Source: Ciona intestinalis (taxonomy: Eukaryota > Chordata > Ascidiacea > Phlebobranchia > Cionidae). Taken from it: a stretch of 64,000 bases of DNA. The stretch lies in NCBI RefSeq assembly GCF_000224145.3, contig NC_020174.2, positions 2,339,056 through 2,403,055 on the forward strand. Direction: 5' to 3'. Under the pieces are notes generated by a model, which saw nothing but the letters and a program-made list of their open reading frames with translations, ran no database searches and was not told the origin of the DNA. A program made the position numbers and the translations under genes. This document shows, one piece after another, positions 24,255 through 35,300 of the stretch (within the stretch, counting starts at the first letter, position 1; every line of letters begins with the position of its first letter).

Positions 24255-24335
24255 TTTTAGCGAGCATGCGCAGTAGCATTTCGGCGCACGGGCAATAGCG
24301 CACGGTAAAAATATATCAATTGGAACGAATGTATC
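24255..24335. repeat. CpG-containing short repeat R3, copy 1
   Basis: GAGCATGCGCAGTAGCATTTCGGCGCACGGGCAATAGCGC followed by AAAATATATCAAT and TATCACGAC (stated in parts). Matches 28090-28175 over about 80 bp and, inverted, 27546-27585. GCATGCGC resembles an NRF1 site. Confidence 0.55.
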
Positions 24336-24508
24336 ACGACAGCGTCGCCGTAATGATTTATTGCGACCAGTAAACTAAAAAATCCAAGAGGTATGAGAGA
24401 CGCAGATTTTATATGAAGACAACGATAGGAAAAAGGCACTCGTCTACGCTTCGGTGCACACACGCTAATCAAAGAGATTAAAACCAACACTACCTCTGCT
24501 TACTACCT

Positions 24509-24875
24509 CATCTTCAATACTTAAGCACGGTAGTGGTCATATAAATCCTTTTTGAACACGTTAGTCGTCAAATAGATCGTTGTTTTTGCGCGACTTTTTT
24601 CAGTACTTATCTCAATTCCTAAATCTAGCGTTTATTCTTTATTCTCTTGATTGAAATCAAATCATAATATATATTTATAATTTTTGAACTAAATTTTCAG
24701 ATTTGAAAGCTCATGATTAGCGATTAATTAACGATTACCTTTCTCATGTACTTAACATTGCGGAAACACTGTCTGGAAATTTGGGAGGGTACGACGGCAC
24801 GTGTTGATGAGATAAGAAATCCACACAACGATTCACGACTGAGCCAACTATTACCATTTAAGTGGGGATTAAATT
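24509..24875. repeat. Repeat family R2, direct copy 1
   Basis: About 365 bp, running from AGCACGGTAGTGGTCATAT through TTTTTGCGCGACTTTTTTC, TTTAT(T/C)TC...CTCTTGATT and CATGATTAGCGATTAATTAACGATTAC to TACGACGGCACGTGTTG and ATTTAAGTGGGGA. Aligned with copy 2 it shows roughly four identical bases in five (visual estimate). Confidence 0.7.
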
Positions 24876-24944
24876 TTGTAGTAAAAGGATTAATTAATAC
24901 TATGCTAATTAGTATTAAACGTGTTCACGCATTAAATCTTTGAT

Positions 24945-25275
24945 TTCTTGTTCGTCGAACAGTTGTTCTTGTTGTTGTTGGTTTTTGCGCGACTTTTTTC
25001 CGCACTTATCTCAATTCTTAATTCTAGCATTTTTCTTTAATCTCTTGATTTAAAACAAATCCTAATATCTATTTATAATTTTTTTAATAAATTTTCAAAT
25101 TTAAAACCGCATTATTAGCGATTGTTTAACGATTACTTTCCTCATGCACTGTAACATAGCGGTAACACTGTCTGGCAGTTTGGGAGGGCACGACGGCACG
25201 TGTTGGTGAGATAAGAAATCAACAAAACGATTCATGACTGAATCAAACTATTATCATTTAAGTGGGGACGCATCA
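24945..25275. repeat. Repeat family R2, direct copy 2
   Basis: Begins TTCTTGTTCGTCGAACAGTT and a GTT run, then follows copy 1 through GCGCGACTTTTTTCCGC, TTAGCGATTGTTTAACGATTAC, CACGACGGCACGTGTTGG and CATTTAAGTGGGGACGC. The offset to copy 1 is about 400 bp, which makes a tandem pair. Confidence 0.7.
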
Positions 25276-25596
25276 AAAGCACTACTCTTATACCTTATTA
25301 TCAGTTATCGTAAATGAAACACTACTTTTAATTAAACCTCATATGAATAATATTAACTTCTAACATTACCTTATTTTTGCATGATTACGGTTTATCCAAA
25401 TTCATGAAAACAAACGTTTTTAAGAGACGACAATGTTAACTATAGTGTTAGCTTACAAGTCAACACATGGTACAGGAGTTGTACAAAGCGTATTTATACA
25501 CATATTCTTTACCAATCACTTAATCCTCACACATCATAAGTTTCATTAGTTATAATACATGTATAAATACATTCTGCCTACTGCTTCCATATTAAT

Positions 25597-25618
25597 GAAT
25601 GAATGAATGAATGAATAA
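25597..25618. repeat. (GAAT)n microsatellite at SINE end
   Basis: ATGAATGAATGAATGAATGAAT abuts the TAACTTACTTTATCCTC end of the SINE copy, consistent with the 3' tail of that SINE being a simple repeat (ATTC)n on its sense strand. Confidence 0.8.
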
Positions 25619-25925
25619 CTTACTTTATCCTCACGTGGCCGGAAAACGACTGCCGTTATCACACGGGTTTAACATCTCGAGCCAGCTTACGAGTTACCAT
25701 GTATGTTACTTCGTGGGTAATTTTTTTAGGGGAATTTTTTTCATTATTTTTATGTATGGCTGATAATTTGGACGACTCATTAGTGACCACTGGGTTGAAG
25801 CAATTGCCGTTAAGTGTCTTGCCCAAGGACACATACGCCCACAGTGGTAGCAACGTCGAGCCTTGGTTTACAGGTAACCTCTGGGTTACAGGCAGGCGCG
25901 CTAACCACTATGCCACGGCGCCGGA
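25605..25925 (-). mobile_element. tRNA-derived SINE, full-length copy
   Basis: Sense strand is minus. The head reads GGCATAGTGGTTAGCGCGCC (box A like) with a degraded box B region, and the body has TGGGCGTATGTGTCCTTGGG, CAACCCAGTGGTCACTAATG, AACTCGTAAGCTGGC and CACGTGAGGATAAAGTAAGT. It ends in (ATTC)n. Confidence 0.85.
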
Positions 25926-26329
25926 GGTAGGTTATACACGCTCTTTCGTTCTGTTTACCATCGTCGGCTAGGGGGTTGTGGGTTTTCCCATCGTCGTAGG
26001 GGTTAGGGGTTTAAATCTTATGTGTGTATAAACCGTAAAACTAACTGCTCCCTACAGAATAAAAAACGAATTTGTCATCGGCTCCTAGCGGAAATTATGT
26101 TCCTACCCCTCCTTGTAGTGCCATGTAATTTCAATGCATAGACAAAAATCTGCTTTCGTGGACATCGTTAGGCGTGCATAATTTTCTGTTATATCGAAAA
26201 CTAAAACGTGGCATGTGGTTATGTGCTCGCTTACAACATCAAGCGGGTATTATTGCAATAAATTCAAGCGTGACGGGGACGAAACACAATTACATAATAA
26301 GTGGAAGTTTCCACTCATTAGTTGTAAAC

Positions 26330-26640
26330 TCTTTTGCGCTAATCGTGCGGTTTTAAATCTGAAAATTGAATCTAAAAACTACAAATGTATTTTATGATTT
26401 AATTTTAATCAAGAGATTAAAGAATGAATGTTGAAATTAAGAGTTAAGATAAAGGCGGAAAAAAGTTGCGTAAAAAACAACAACAACAACAACAACAACA
26501 ACAAGAACAACTGTTCGACGGAAAAGGATCTATATGACCACTACCGTGCTCAATAAGAGTAAGAGTTAAAACGAGAAAAAAAACTGTTCGACGAATAACG
26601 ATCTATACGACCATCACTACCGTTCTAAAAAATGAAACAA
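26330..26640. repeat. Repeat family R2, inverted copy
   Basis: Read on the minus strand this carries AGCACGGTAGTGGTCATATA, GTCGAACAGTTGTTCTTGTTG, the GTT run (here a longer CAA microsatellite, 26479-26508), CAACTTTTTTCCGC, TTAATCTCTTGATT and TTTTCAGATTTAAAACCGCA...GATTAGCG, colinear with copies 1 and 2. A second GTCGAACAG/CGTATAGATC segment follows at 26585-26620. Confidence 0.65.
26479..26508. repeat. (CAA)n microsatellite
   Basis: About nine CAA units interrupted near the end by AAG; part of the inverted R2 copy. Confidence 0.85.
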
Positions 26641-26748
26641 TTCACCCAACGCGTAAGCTGGCACCAGGTGTATAAAACAGAACACCCGTTCTTAACCACT
26701 GTTCGTTTTCCGACCACGCGAGGGTAAAGTAAGTTACATTCATTCAAT
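26640..26748 (+). mobile_element. tRNA-derived SINE, 3' tail fragment
   Basis: Contains GTAAGCTGGCACCAGGTGTA, CACGCGAGGGTAAAGTAAGT and TTACATTCATTCA, the family's 3' third; the tRNA-like head is missing. Confidence 0.7.
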
Positions 26749-27545
26749 TTTTTATTGGAAGGGAATAGAAATAACCATAGTTGCGCAAATATGCGGTTTA
26801 ACAGAAGGACCATTTCGCAGCATGAACAGATTGTTTGTTTTTAGTTATGGTAATATAAAGTTCGGTGGTTTTAACTTCGTTTATATATCAAAGAAAGAGA
26901 TAAATATTTGGCGGGAATAAAAATGAAAAAGTTGGAACGGCAAATCAAGAATCGTGCACACATTAGAATACAGTTTGCAAATACATTCATTTTTCCGGCA
27001 GTGCACAGTAAACCAAATAATTTTGTAACTTTAGATAAATTGCATGTGCGTTCAGACGGGTGACAGAGTTAAGTTAGGGATTCTAAGGTTCAAAAAAATT
27101 GACACATAGGTAAAGGCGAACAGTTGTTGCATATTATGATGTGTTCAGACGGGCATGTTTGTTCATACGTTGGTTGGTATATAAGTTGGTTGGTATAAAC
27201 GAGGGCTATTATATTGATATTATATTGCATAGCGCCAGAGCCCGTGATTTGTTTTCTAGTGCGCAACGAAGAAGGCACATGTACTGTAATTTCCATTCAG
27301 GTACGTTCCGCTGCTCCAGGCTAGCGGCCTATAGACGTGTTGTTTATTAGTCAGGAATTTGTATTTTACCGCGACGTATCGTTCATACAGTTGTTTTCTT
27401 TTGGTAGATTTCATTAAGCAGTCTAATTGTTCTGCAGTTGAGGTTTGCAGTGATAAGGATCTCGGGCTGTGGCGACAGTTGATGGTAAAGCCGCTTTCAG
27501 TTCGTTGTACCGAAGACATAAATTTCTGCAGCAAGGGTTAATGCT

Positions 27546-27585
27546 GCCATGCGCCGAGACGCTACTGTGCATGCGCAACAGCTCA
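27546..27585. repeat. CpG-containing short repeat R3, inverted copy
   Basis: CATGCGCCGAGACGCTACTG and GCATGCGCAAC form the reverse complement of the R3 core seen at 28094-28130. Confidence 0.5.
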
Positions 27586-28089
27586 AGATGTTTACACGTT
27601 AAAACTTTAGTTTTTGATTTAAAGTCATTAGAACTAAGTTGGTATGTTATTTGTAGTCTAGAAAAAGTTTATGCTAGTTCAATAAGCACGTTTTACTTAA
27701 TATATACGGTACTGGTGAACAAAGGTGATTCTAGAATACAAAAATTATAGCGGCAACTTTTGATGCCTTCTACGCGTGCTACCACCATGACATTTGGGCA
27801 CTGTACTAACTAGACCCCCCGCAGCGGTACCGATTCTAAAATAATATTTTAATAATTCATGAAAATAATAATTATGAATATTACTATCCGTCTTGAAAAA
27901 AACATAAAATTATTTATGATTTTTTACCGATCCAGCTTTGAATATGTTATAGCGCTAACACCTAAAAATGCATCATAGCGATGCCAACAGTACAGATGTC
28001 TGTGTAAGTTTTGTAATATTTTTCCCCGGAACTTTTTTTAGTCGGTACGTATTTATTAGAGATCGAGTCGTATTGTATTTGCCCCGAGC

Positions 28090-28175
28090 TACACTCCGCA
28101 TGCGCAGTAGCGTCTCGATGCATGCGCAATAGCGCTCGGTACAAATATATCAATCGGACGAATATATATCACGAC
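28090..28175. repeat. CpG-containing short repeat R3, copy 2
   Basis: CGCATGCGCAGTAGCGTCTC, then GCATGCGCAATAGCGCTCGG and ATATATCAATCGGACGAATA; direct match to 24262-24330. Confidence 0.55.
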
Positions 28176-28221
28176 ACCGGATGCACACAGTCACTACCGC
28201 ATATACTGTAGTTATGGTAGA

Positions 28222-28412
28222 CGTTTGTTCATTGCTATACAGAGTAGAACTGTTATTTTATCACTGGTGAAATTATTCTATTTAAATAAGGTATATTGAA
28301 TAACTAGCCATGCCCATGCCCACTGCTGCAACCTTATATATATACCGTCGTATACGAATCAACAATAAAAATAGTCAGATATAAGTCATTGTCTAACCTT
28401 CTATAATATTAG
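28222..28412 (+). repeat. LTR-like repeat, copy 2
   Basis: Pairs with 3889-4105. A TATATATACC run is followed about 20 bp later by CAACAATAAAAATAG, as in an LTR promoter/poly(A) arrangement. About 35 bp downstream an ATG opens a short frame (28448-28510). Confidence 0.45.
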
Positions 28413-28447
28413 CCGAGTCGTCCTTATATTACAATAGTTACATTAAA

Positions 28448-28513
28448 ATGGCTAACAGAACTATGCAAGAACCTGTACTGAACCCGCAGACTGGAGAGAC
28501 GCCGTTCGTATAG
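28448..28513 (+). pseudogene. Short open frame after LTR-like repeat, possible gag remnant
   Basis: 21 codons starting MANRTMQEPVLN and ending at TAG. The position just downstream of the LTR-like sequence suggests the start of a retrotransposon gag, broken immediately. No downstream gag, protease or reverse-transcriptase domain is visible, so this is weak. Confidence 0.25.
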
Positions 28514-28936
28514 CAAAGACAGGAGAACGGCAATATATAAGTCAGTCAGACGGTGGCGCTAGACAGCCAGTAAAATAGTAATAGTAGGAGTTAACAAGGA
28601 CCATAAAGTAAACAATGCTAAATGCGAAGTTTATTCTTCGTCTTGATTAGGGTGATTTATTACTGGTATTCATGGTACATTTCTACCATCTATACTTCTG
28701 TAGGCGTTGGTATGTCTGATTACGTTATACGTTCAATTACGTTAGACAAATTCCAGATACAAGTCTTGCGTTTTATGTATATCGGACGTCATTTTGCCTT
28801 CTCCCACGTTATGTTACTTATTTATTTAGTTCATATAAAATCAGGTACACACAGTATAGCAACAAATGCGTCCGGCCAGTAAAACGAAATCAATAGAATG
28901 CCAGCAGTCGTTCAAGATAGTTAACCAACCAACCAA

Positions 28937-28977
28937 CACGTGGTGGTATTACGTGTCTAACACCGCGTGACCACGTG
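28937..28977. promoter_or_regulatory. Paired E-boxes (CACGTG) in inverted arrangement upstream of FUT8-like gene
   Basis: CACGTGGTGG at the left and GACCACGTG at the right form an imperfect palindrome about 41 bp long with two CACGTG cores 35 bp apart. It lies about 290 bp upstream of the FUT8-like start. The binding of bHLH factors is inference. Confidence 0.4.
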
Positions 28978-29239
28978 CCAAGAATAAGGAAGGAGACGCC
29001 GTAACTAAATAGGCGTGGGCAATCACCCATAGAGCTCAACAACGATAACTTGGATTGTTACAGTTGTATATTGGCTAGTCACTTCATCGTTGTGTGTTCA
29101 ATTCGGAAGTCAAAAAGATGAAATGCCATGGCATCCTCATATATTGGTAGACCTATTGATTGAAATGACTATACTATAGTTATATATTAGAAAGTACATT
29201 GTTGTTATAGATAAAACTCAAATATACTTTTTAAGGTAG

Positions 29240-29302
29240 ATGCGAACTTTGTATCGGATAAATGTTGATAACTTTGAACAACAAAATGAACAACAAATCT
29301 AG
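29240..29302 (+). other. Upstream open reading frame overlapping the FUT8-like start
   Basis: An ATG at 29240 opens 20 codons ending at TAG 29300-29302, out of frame with and overlapping the 29262/29286 starts. If the transcript begins upstream it could lower translation; the transcript start is not known. Confidence 0.3.
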
Positions 29303-32300
29303 CAGGTGTATGTTTGCATTATTGTTTATCACATTGACTTGCGTTTTGATTTTGTTTTACACTTCAAGATTATACACGTAAGTACTTGCGTATTTGTATA
29401 AAACACAATATAGATATATGGTATTATGCAAATATAACATAATAAGCGCTTTATTTAAGTAAGTCGGCAAATCAAATTTGCTATATAATTTAACCAATGC
29501 TTATACTTAGCCTATTTGGCATGTATGGCATGGGTCTTACTCATTCCGTTGCCCAGCCTTATAAGTTTAGTTACCTAAATTAATAAGTTTAGCCGGTTAG
29601 ACATGCTAACAATGCCTTAGCTTAGAGATAAATGGTATTACATTTACAAGTTAGTTATATTTCGAAGGCATTGTTAAATTTTACTGAATTATGAATGAAA
29701 ATTCCTGATCATAAATTTTAGACATAATATACTGGTTTAAATTTATGTTATACAGTGCTTGGGAATCTAATGAGACAAAGCTGCTGTATAGGGAAATAAA
29801 TAGGAAAAGGGATTCAATTATTAATACGAGGTTGGAACTTTGGAGGGAACAACAAGAATCTGGTAAGCAAAATACCATTGTACATGATGTAGTTTCATCA
29901 GTAGCATTTTACAGTGTATACATAGGCAACTGTTTGAGGATTTGGAAATTGCAAACAATACAAAAGTGTCGCATGTCACTTATTTAATGAATTATAGTTT
30001 ATAAGATTAAGTTTACCACTCATGAGTTTACTTATAAAGTTTTAGATTAACGTTGAATGCTGCTTTTTGTTTTAATACCCCTTCAATGCGCTGGCAAACG
30101 AAAATTATCTTAAATAATAAACAGCAATGAACACATCAGTGTGTGCAAAACTATAAAGCAGAATTACCGCACCTACAGTGCTTATGTGCACAAAACAACT
30201 AGGCATTTTTTTAATAATTAACTTTTAATCATTTGAAGGTAAAATGCAATATCATACATCGATTGCGAACAGTGTTCGGTCTTATTCACCGAAGATACAA
30301 ATAAATTTTATTCATTCATTTATTAATGATTTACTTTAAATAAATGAACTATAATACAGATGATGCCCCAACGCTAAGACTCATGAAAGACGCCATGTTG
30401 TTTAAACAACTGATGTCCTACCACGCAGCAAAACTCATTAATCCTAAACTCAAAGACCTAGATTTCTTTCGACGTATTGCAAACTCTTTGCAAGAGTAAG
30501 TGATTATAAATGCTTGATATAGAGTAGGGTGGGGGAGGATGGGATGCCTTTTAACTCTATTTTCTCATCCCATTTAGTAGTAAACAAAGAGTATTTAACG
30601 ATTTATAAAACTATATCCCCACGACTTCCAGCATAGACCGTTGTTAAATGTTTAAAATACGATGAGTATATTTGGATACTATGTGCTAAAGGTGTTTTAT
30701 CTTCCCCACCCTACTATATATTTACAAATTAACCTATATACACATATAATCTTCTAGGCTCCGATTTACTAATTTATTGAGAATGTTATACCTACAGAAT
30801 ACTACAGTATGGTTGCCCATCGTTATCACATAAAATTCCCACCTTTTTTATTTATTTTTTTTTATTTAAATTTCATTTTAAATTTTATTTTAAATTCCAT
30901 TTTTATTTTCATTTTTATTTTAAGTTTCATTTTAAAATTAATTTTAATTTTTAAATTAAAAAAAAAATTAAAAATCGATTTTGAAAATGAAATGGATTTT
31001 AATTTTCTTCACGTAGCCCAGCGCTATCAATATCATGCTGTTTCATGGCGCCCTCTATAACAGGCCTGGACACCGTCGGCGCCTCTCTCGAAACTGGAGG
31101 CGGATGGTTTTGCAGCGCTTGTACGATTTGTAGACAGTTTTGATGAGTTATTTGACGAATTATCGCATTAGATAGTGTTTGCTCAGAATTCTAGCAGTTA
31201 GTACAGTATAAATGTTTTGTTTTTTTTATTTCGCTTGCGTGTATTATGTTTATGATTGGCCACCAGTGGAAATTTTTAACTGAAGCTATGTTTTTTAAGA
31301 CACACAAGCGTTTTAGCAAAACTTTTCTAACTATAAATTTTCTCTGAACTACAAGACCTACCACTTCCCAGTTTATTTTTGAATTTAAGTAGACTGCTTG
31401 CTTTTCGAAATCCCTTTTTGGCATTTGTTTTTTTTTTGTCATATAATCCTAATATTGATCTCAAGAAGGGGCCTCTGTCCTGCTCTATCAAAAAAACTTG
31501 AGAAATGATGATTTAGGTAGAATAGCAGGACAGATTGACACAGTCGAGGCAAAAGGCTAATCATAGTTAAAGATAACTTTTCCCTTCTTAAACTGTTGAG
31601 TTANNNNNNNNNNNNNNNNNNNNNNNNNNNNNNNNNNNNNNNNNNNNNNNNNNCAATACGTTTTACAGCAAAATGTGTAAAAGTTATATATAATTAATGA
31701 AAAATGTAAAAAATATTTGGGATGATAATGTTATTGTAATTCTGTAACTAAATTCTATTCGAAGTGTATTTTCGTTCTATTACGTTTTTCGCTCTCACGG
31801 CTGCAGGAGACCAATCAAAACGGTGTGACGTAACAAAGATAGAAATAGGTTGAAGTACGCAGGTCGCACGTCACAAGCAACGATCCGGCCAGATAAACGT
31901 CATGCGTCTCTCATTTTAAGAGCGCCTTTGTTTCTTTTATACTCTTTATGCGCACTGTCTGAGTGAGAATTTGCGTCAATCTCTCTCGATTTCCTCATTT
32001 TCTTCGTGCTCAGGCCTCTCGCCACGGCAGCTAACGCACATGGTTCTTTTTTTGGCTCCCGGCTTAGTTACACAGCATGCACTGGTAAAGCGTAGCCGAA
32101 GGTCTATATAGCTTAGCTCACTGCCGTATCGGAGCATTTGAATCACGCTGCCGAGGTGTACACTACTCTTGAAACGCCACGAGATTTAGTTTACGTTACT
32201 GTTTACAGTTAATTTTAATAAACATAAGTGACAGAAATTAGGTAAAGGAAATAAAAATAGTTTAGGCTAATTAAAAACAAAATATTTTTAGGTAATTTTT

Positions 32301-35300
32301 TTTAACAATAGCATAAACGTATGAACAGCAAAAGGGTTTAAAAAAAGTATTGTAAAATAACCATATAGTCATTTCGATGACTTTTATGAAGAGAGTAGAC
32401 AATTCAATATAGTGTACAGCACAGAAATAAAAAAGAATAGAAGGCGCATCTCTAATGTCGGCAAAGGAGAGAGCACGATACACTGTCTCTCTTTTGCGGG
32501 TCGTTCCCGTTTACTATTGTAGTCAATGGAGTCGATGACGTTTTGTGTAGTTTTTCTTCGTTTTTTGACTTAATTTAAAGTTATTGTGTAAAAAAACCTA
32601 TTTTCTAATATATATATATTTCTAAAAAACCGTTTGTTTAAAATTTTTCTATTAATTTTTTTAAATAATTAAATTTCCTAAACAAGTGGTAAACTGTAAG
32701 CGTTAACGTACCAAATAACTAAACTAACTTGAATAGTTGGTGTAGTTTTTAAAATAAACAGCTAAAACCTTCCAAAAATACTATGCGCCTATCTTTTACA
32801 ATGGAGACGAAGGGAAATGGGGACGGAGTTGGCGGTCACGTGAATAGAAAAAAGAATATATCACGGTTTTGAGCAGTTGCGCGTTCTACTCTTTTTTATT
32901 TCTGTGGCCACCATATACTGCAGGTTTAAGCATTTTCACGGTTGCTATATGCAGGTTAGCAAGATATGATAAATGAAAAAGAAGAAATGTGTTAAATATA
33001 TAGCTTGTTGCATGCACATGATCTACCACACATTTAAATGCAGGGCAAAAAATTTCGAGGCTACGGTTAAATAATTCTGTTTATATACTTTGTTTTCTAC
33101 CGAATGAACCTCATCTTACCCCCTACGCTAATATTTATATATATTGGATGACCCGGCGCGCATTAAAGGGAAAAAAAGAAAAAAGATTTAATAGTTACTC
33201 TGCGTTTTAACTTAGAATGCAGTGAGCTAAAGTTAGGTCTATTTGAATTTACCTAAGTTCAATAAGCAATAGAAGCCCCGGAGGCATATTGTGACGTCAC
33301 GCAGGCTATTTGACATCACTTTTTATTTACAGTACGATGGCTAGTCATATTGAACATATTTATTCAAACACGTCACAAAAGAATGTGCGCAAATTAAAAC
33401 ATTTGGATGAAATAGCGGTATCTACAATCCAGGCTACGCAGGTTAGTACGCTTGTATTTTTTATTTTTTATTTATTCTCAAAGTTCGCAAACCTTATACT
33501 ACCGCTGTATTATAGTTTGGATAGTAATCGGATAATTTGAACATAAAGCATGATGAAATAGAAATAATATTATAACTTAAACGAGTGCCGGTAAACAGTG
33601 CGGTAGCAGTTGGTACTATTTACTTTAGATATATATATATGCTCATTTACGTTGGTTATATGCCTATACAAGAGGCGCCAAAAAAATGTGTTCTGCACTT
33701 CGTCTCAGTTTTGCGGTTTAAAAAAAAAGAAATTCCTTTAATGTTCAAGGCCTTTGTCTCTAACATTATTTTAGTTCCATTTGATATTATCAAGAGAGCT
33801 ATGGATGTTAGTTTCTCCCTATATACGCCAATAGGTGCTTAAACAACATAAAATATATTTTATTTTGTATTGCTTTTAAAATTGTAGGAAAAATATTTGC
33901 TAAGCAGAAACCGTATTGAATAAATTACGTGACTGTCACAGGTAATAAACAGTCTGTTGGAATAAAACATTAATGTAACACAATGTGTTATAATGTTAAC
34001 GAAAAAATGCACAAAACACAATCTAAACATTTTATTTTTGTTGCAGAATCCCCCAAATTGTACGACGGCAAAGAAGTTATTTTGTGACTTAAAGGAGAGA
34101 TGTGGCAATGGATGTACATTACATCATTACTCCATATGTTTCTTCGCTGCCATAGGAACAGGACGAATAATGTTGTGGGACCTTTCCAACTATCCAGGCC
34201 TGAGCAAAGTGATTCAAAATCCCAGCCCGTGTCAGAGCATGTCTGACATCAATGCTGCAAAAAATGCACCAGAATGGCGAAGTGAGTTGTTGTTAACAAA
34301 TGAAGATTTTCTTATACGGTCTACAGACACATCCTGTCAGTTTAAAGTCGATAATTAAAAGACAAGCTACATAACCGAAGTAAATTGGAATTTGGGTATG
34401 TATATAGGACTTGACTCTGATTTAAGGATTGTCGTCGGTTTTAAAATAACGCGGAACGACATATGGTATATAGACAGGGTGACGTGAATAAAAACAAATA
34501 TAGCGTTCATGTTTTGTGTTTAAACTGAGATAAATATTTTTATAGGTTCCAATATGCCAGATCCTACACCGACGTCCACACCAGTAGTAAAATATACCAA
34601 GGGAAATAAACCAGTTAAGTTTACAAGATTCGCCCCATACACTGTGCCCAGCCATCTGCTAGAAGATATTAAACTCGTTCATGCGGAACCTGATCTTTGG
34701 TGGATGGGTCACGTGATGAGCTATTTGGTGCGACCAAATGATTGGTTGTTGAAAGAAATCGAGAAAACAAAGACGGAGATTGGTTTTCAACATCCTGTGG
34801 TCGGGTGGGCAAATATTTCCATTGATTAGTTTGTCCTCCTTCTATAATACAGGATGTATCGTTAGCACCTAAAATCCATATTCCCTGATCGTGTTTTATT
34901 AATTAACAGCGCTATTTTAGAGACGCGCGGCTACGGTTATAAAAATCAGTATATATTCTTTGCCTGAGCTTAATTAGGACGAGAAAAGAGAATGGTAAGA
35001 TGAGAAAACATGTCCCCGTATCTTACCACGCCCCACCATATAAGATTCTTTTAATTATATCTTCTAATTAATCTAATATGATAGCGCAGTCCATATTATT
35101 ATTTAAAACTACGAAGAGAAGGGAACAACAACAAACGAAAATCTTATAAACGTTATAAAAAGTACTTTGAAAAAAATAGGAAATAAAAGGCGTGGCTGCT
35201 AAACCCAACAAATTTACAAGTTTTTACATTATTCGTATGAACGTGTAAATCCTATAATGCACTTATCCGTACATTGTCGTTATATTATGTTGGTAAATAT

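Larger units (their letters stand above)
23692..29261. other. Repeat-rich intergenic block between SPCS1 and FUT8-like gene
   Basis: 5.5 kb without a recognisable conserved gene. It contains a three-copy direct/inverted repeat (24509-26640), a full-length SINE (25605-25925), a SINE tail (26640-26748), three copies of a CpG-bearing GCATGCGCAGTAGC block (24262, 27546 inverted, 28094), an LTR-like copy (28222-28412), and a paired CACGTG element (28937-28977). Open frames of 60-93 codons here overlap each other on both strands and resemble nothing I know. Confidence 0.6.

Noticed and set aside
27256..27750. Overlapping open frames of 60-93 codons on both strands in a less AT-rich zone
   Set aside because: No similarity recognised, frames overlap in antisense, and there is no splice or start context; probably repeat-derived.
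28262..28285. ATTCTATTTAAATAAG followed by GTAT, one mismatch from the Ciona spliced leader (ATTCTATTTGAATAAG as I recall it)
   Set aside because: It lies inside the LTR-like repeat, the sister copy at about 3935-3955 does not keep it, and the sequence is simple AT-rich DNA. No tandem SL RNA gene array is present.
30809..31060. 83-codon frame rich in Phe, Ile and Leu resembling a membrane protein
   Set aside because: Produced by a T-rich low-complexity tract.
31058..31166. Acidic frame ending DSFDELFDELSH in FUT8-like intron 3, taken whole
   Set aside because: It has a stop before any good donor. Only a 31-nt part could be an exon, which is reported as a low-confidence candidate in the findings.
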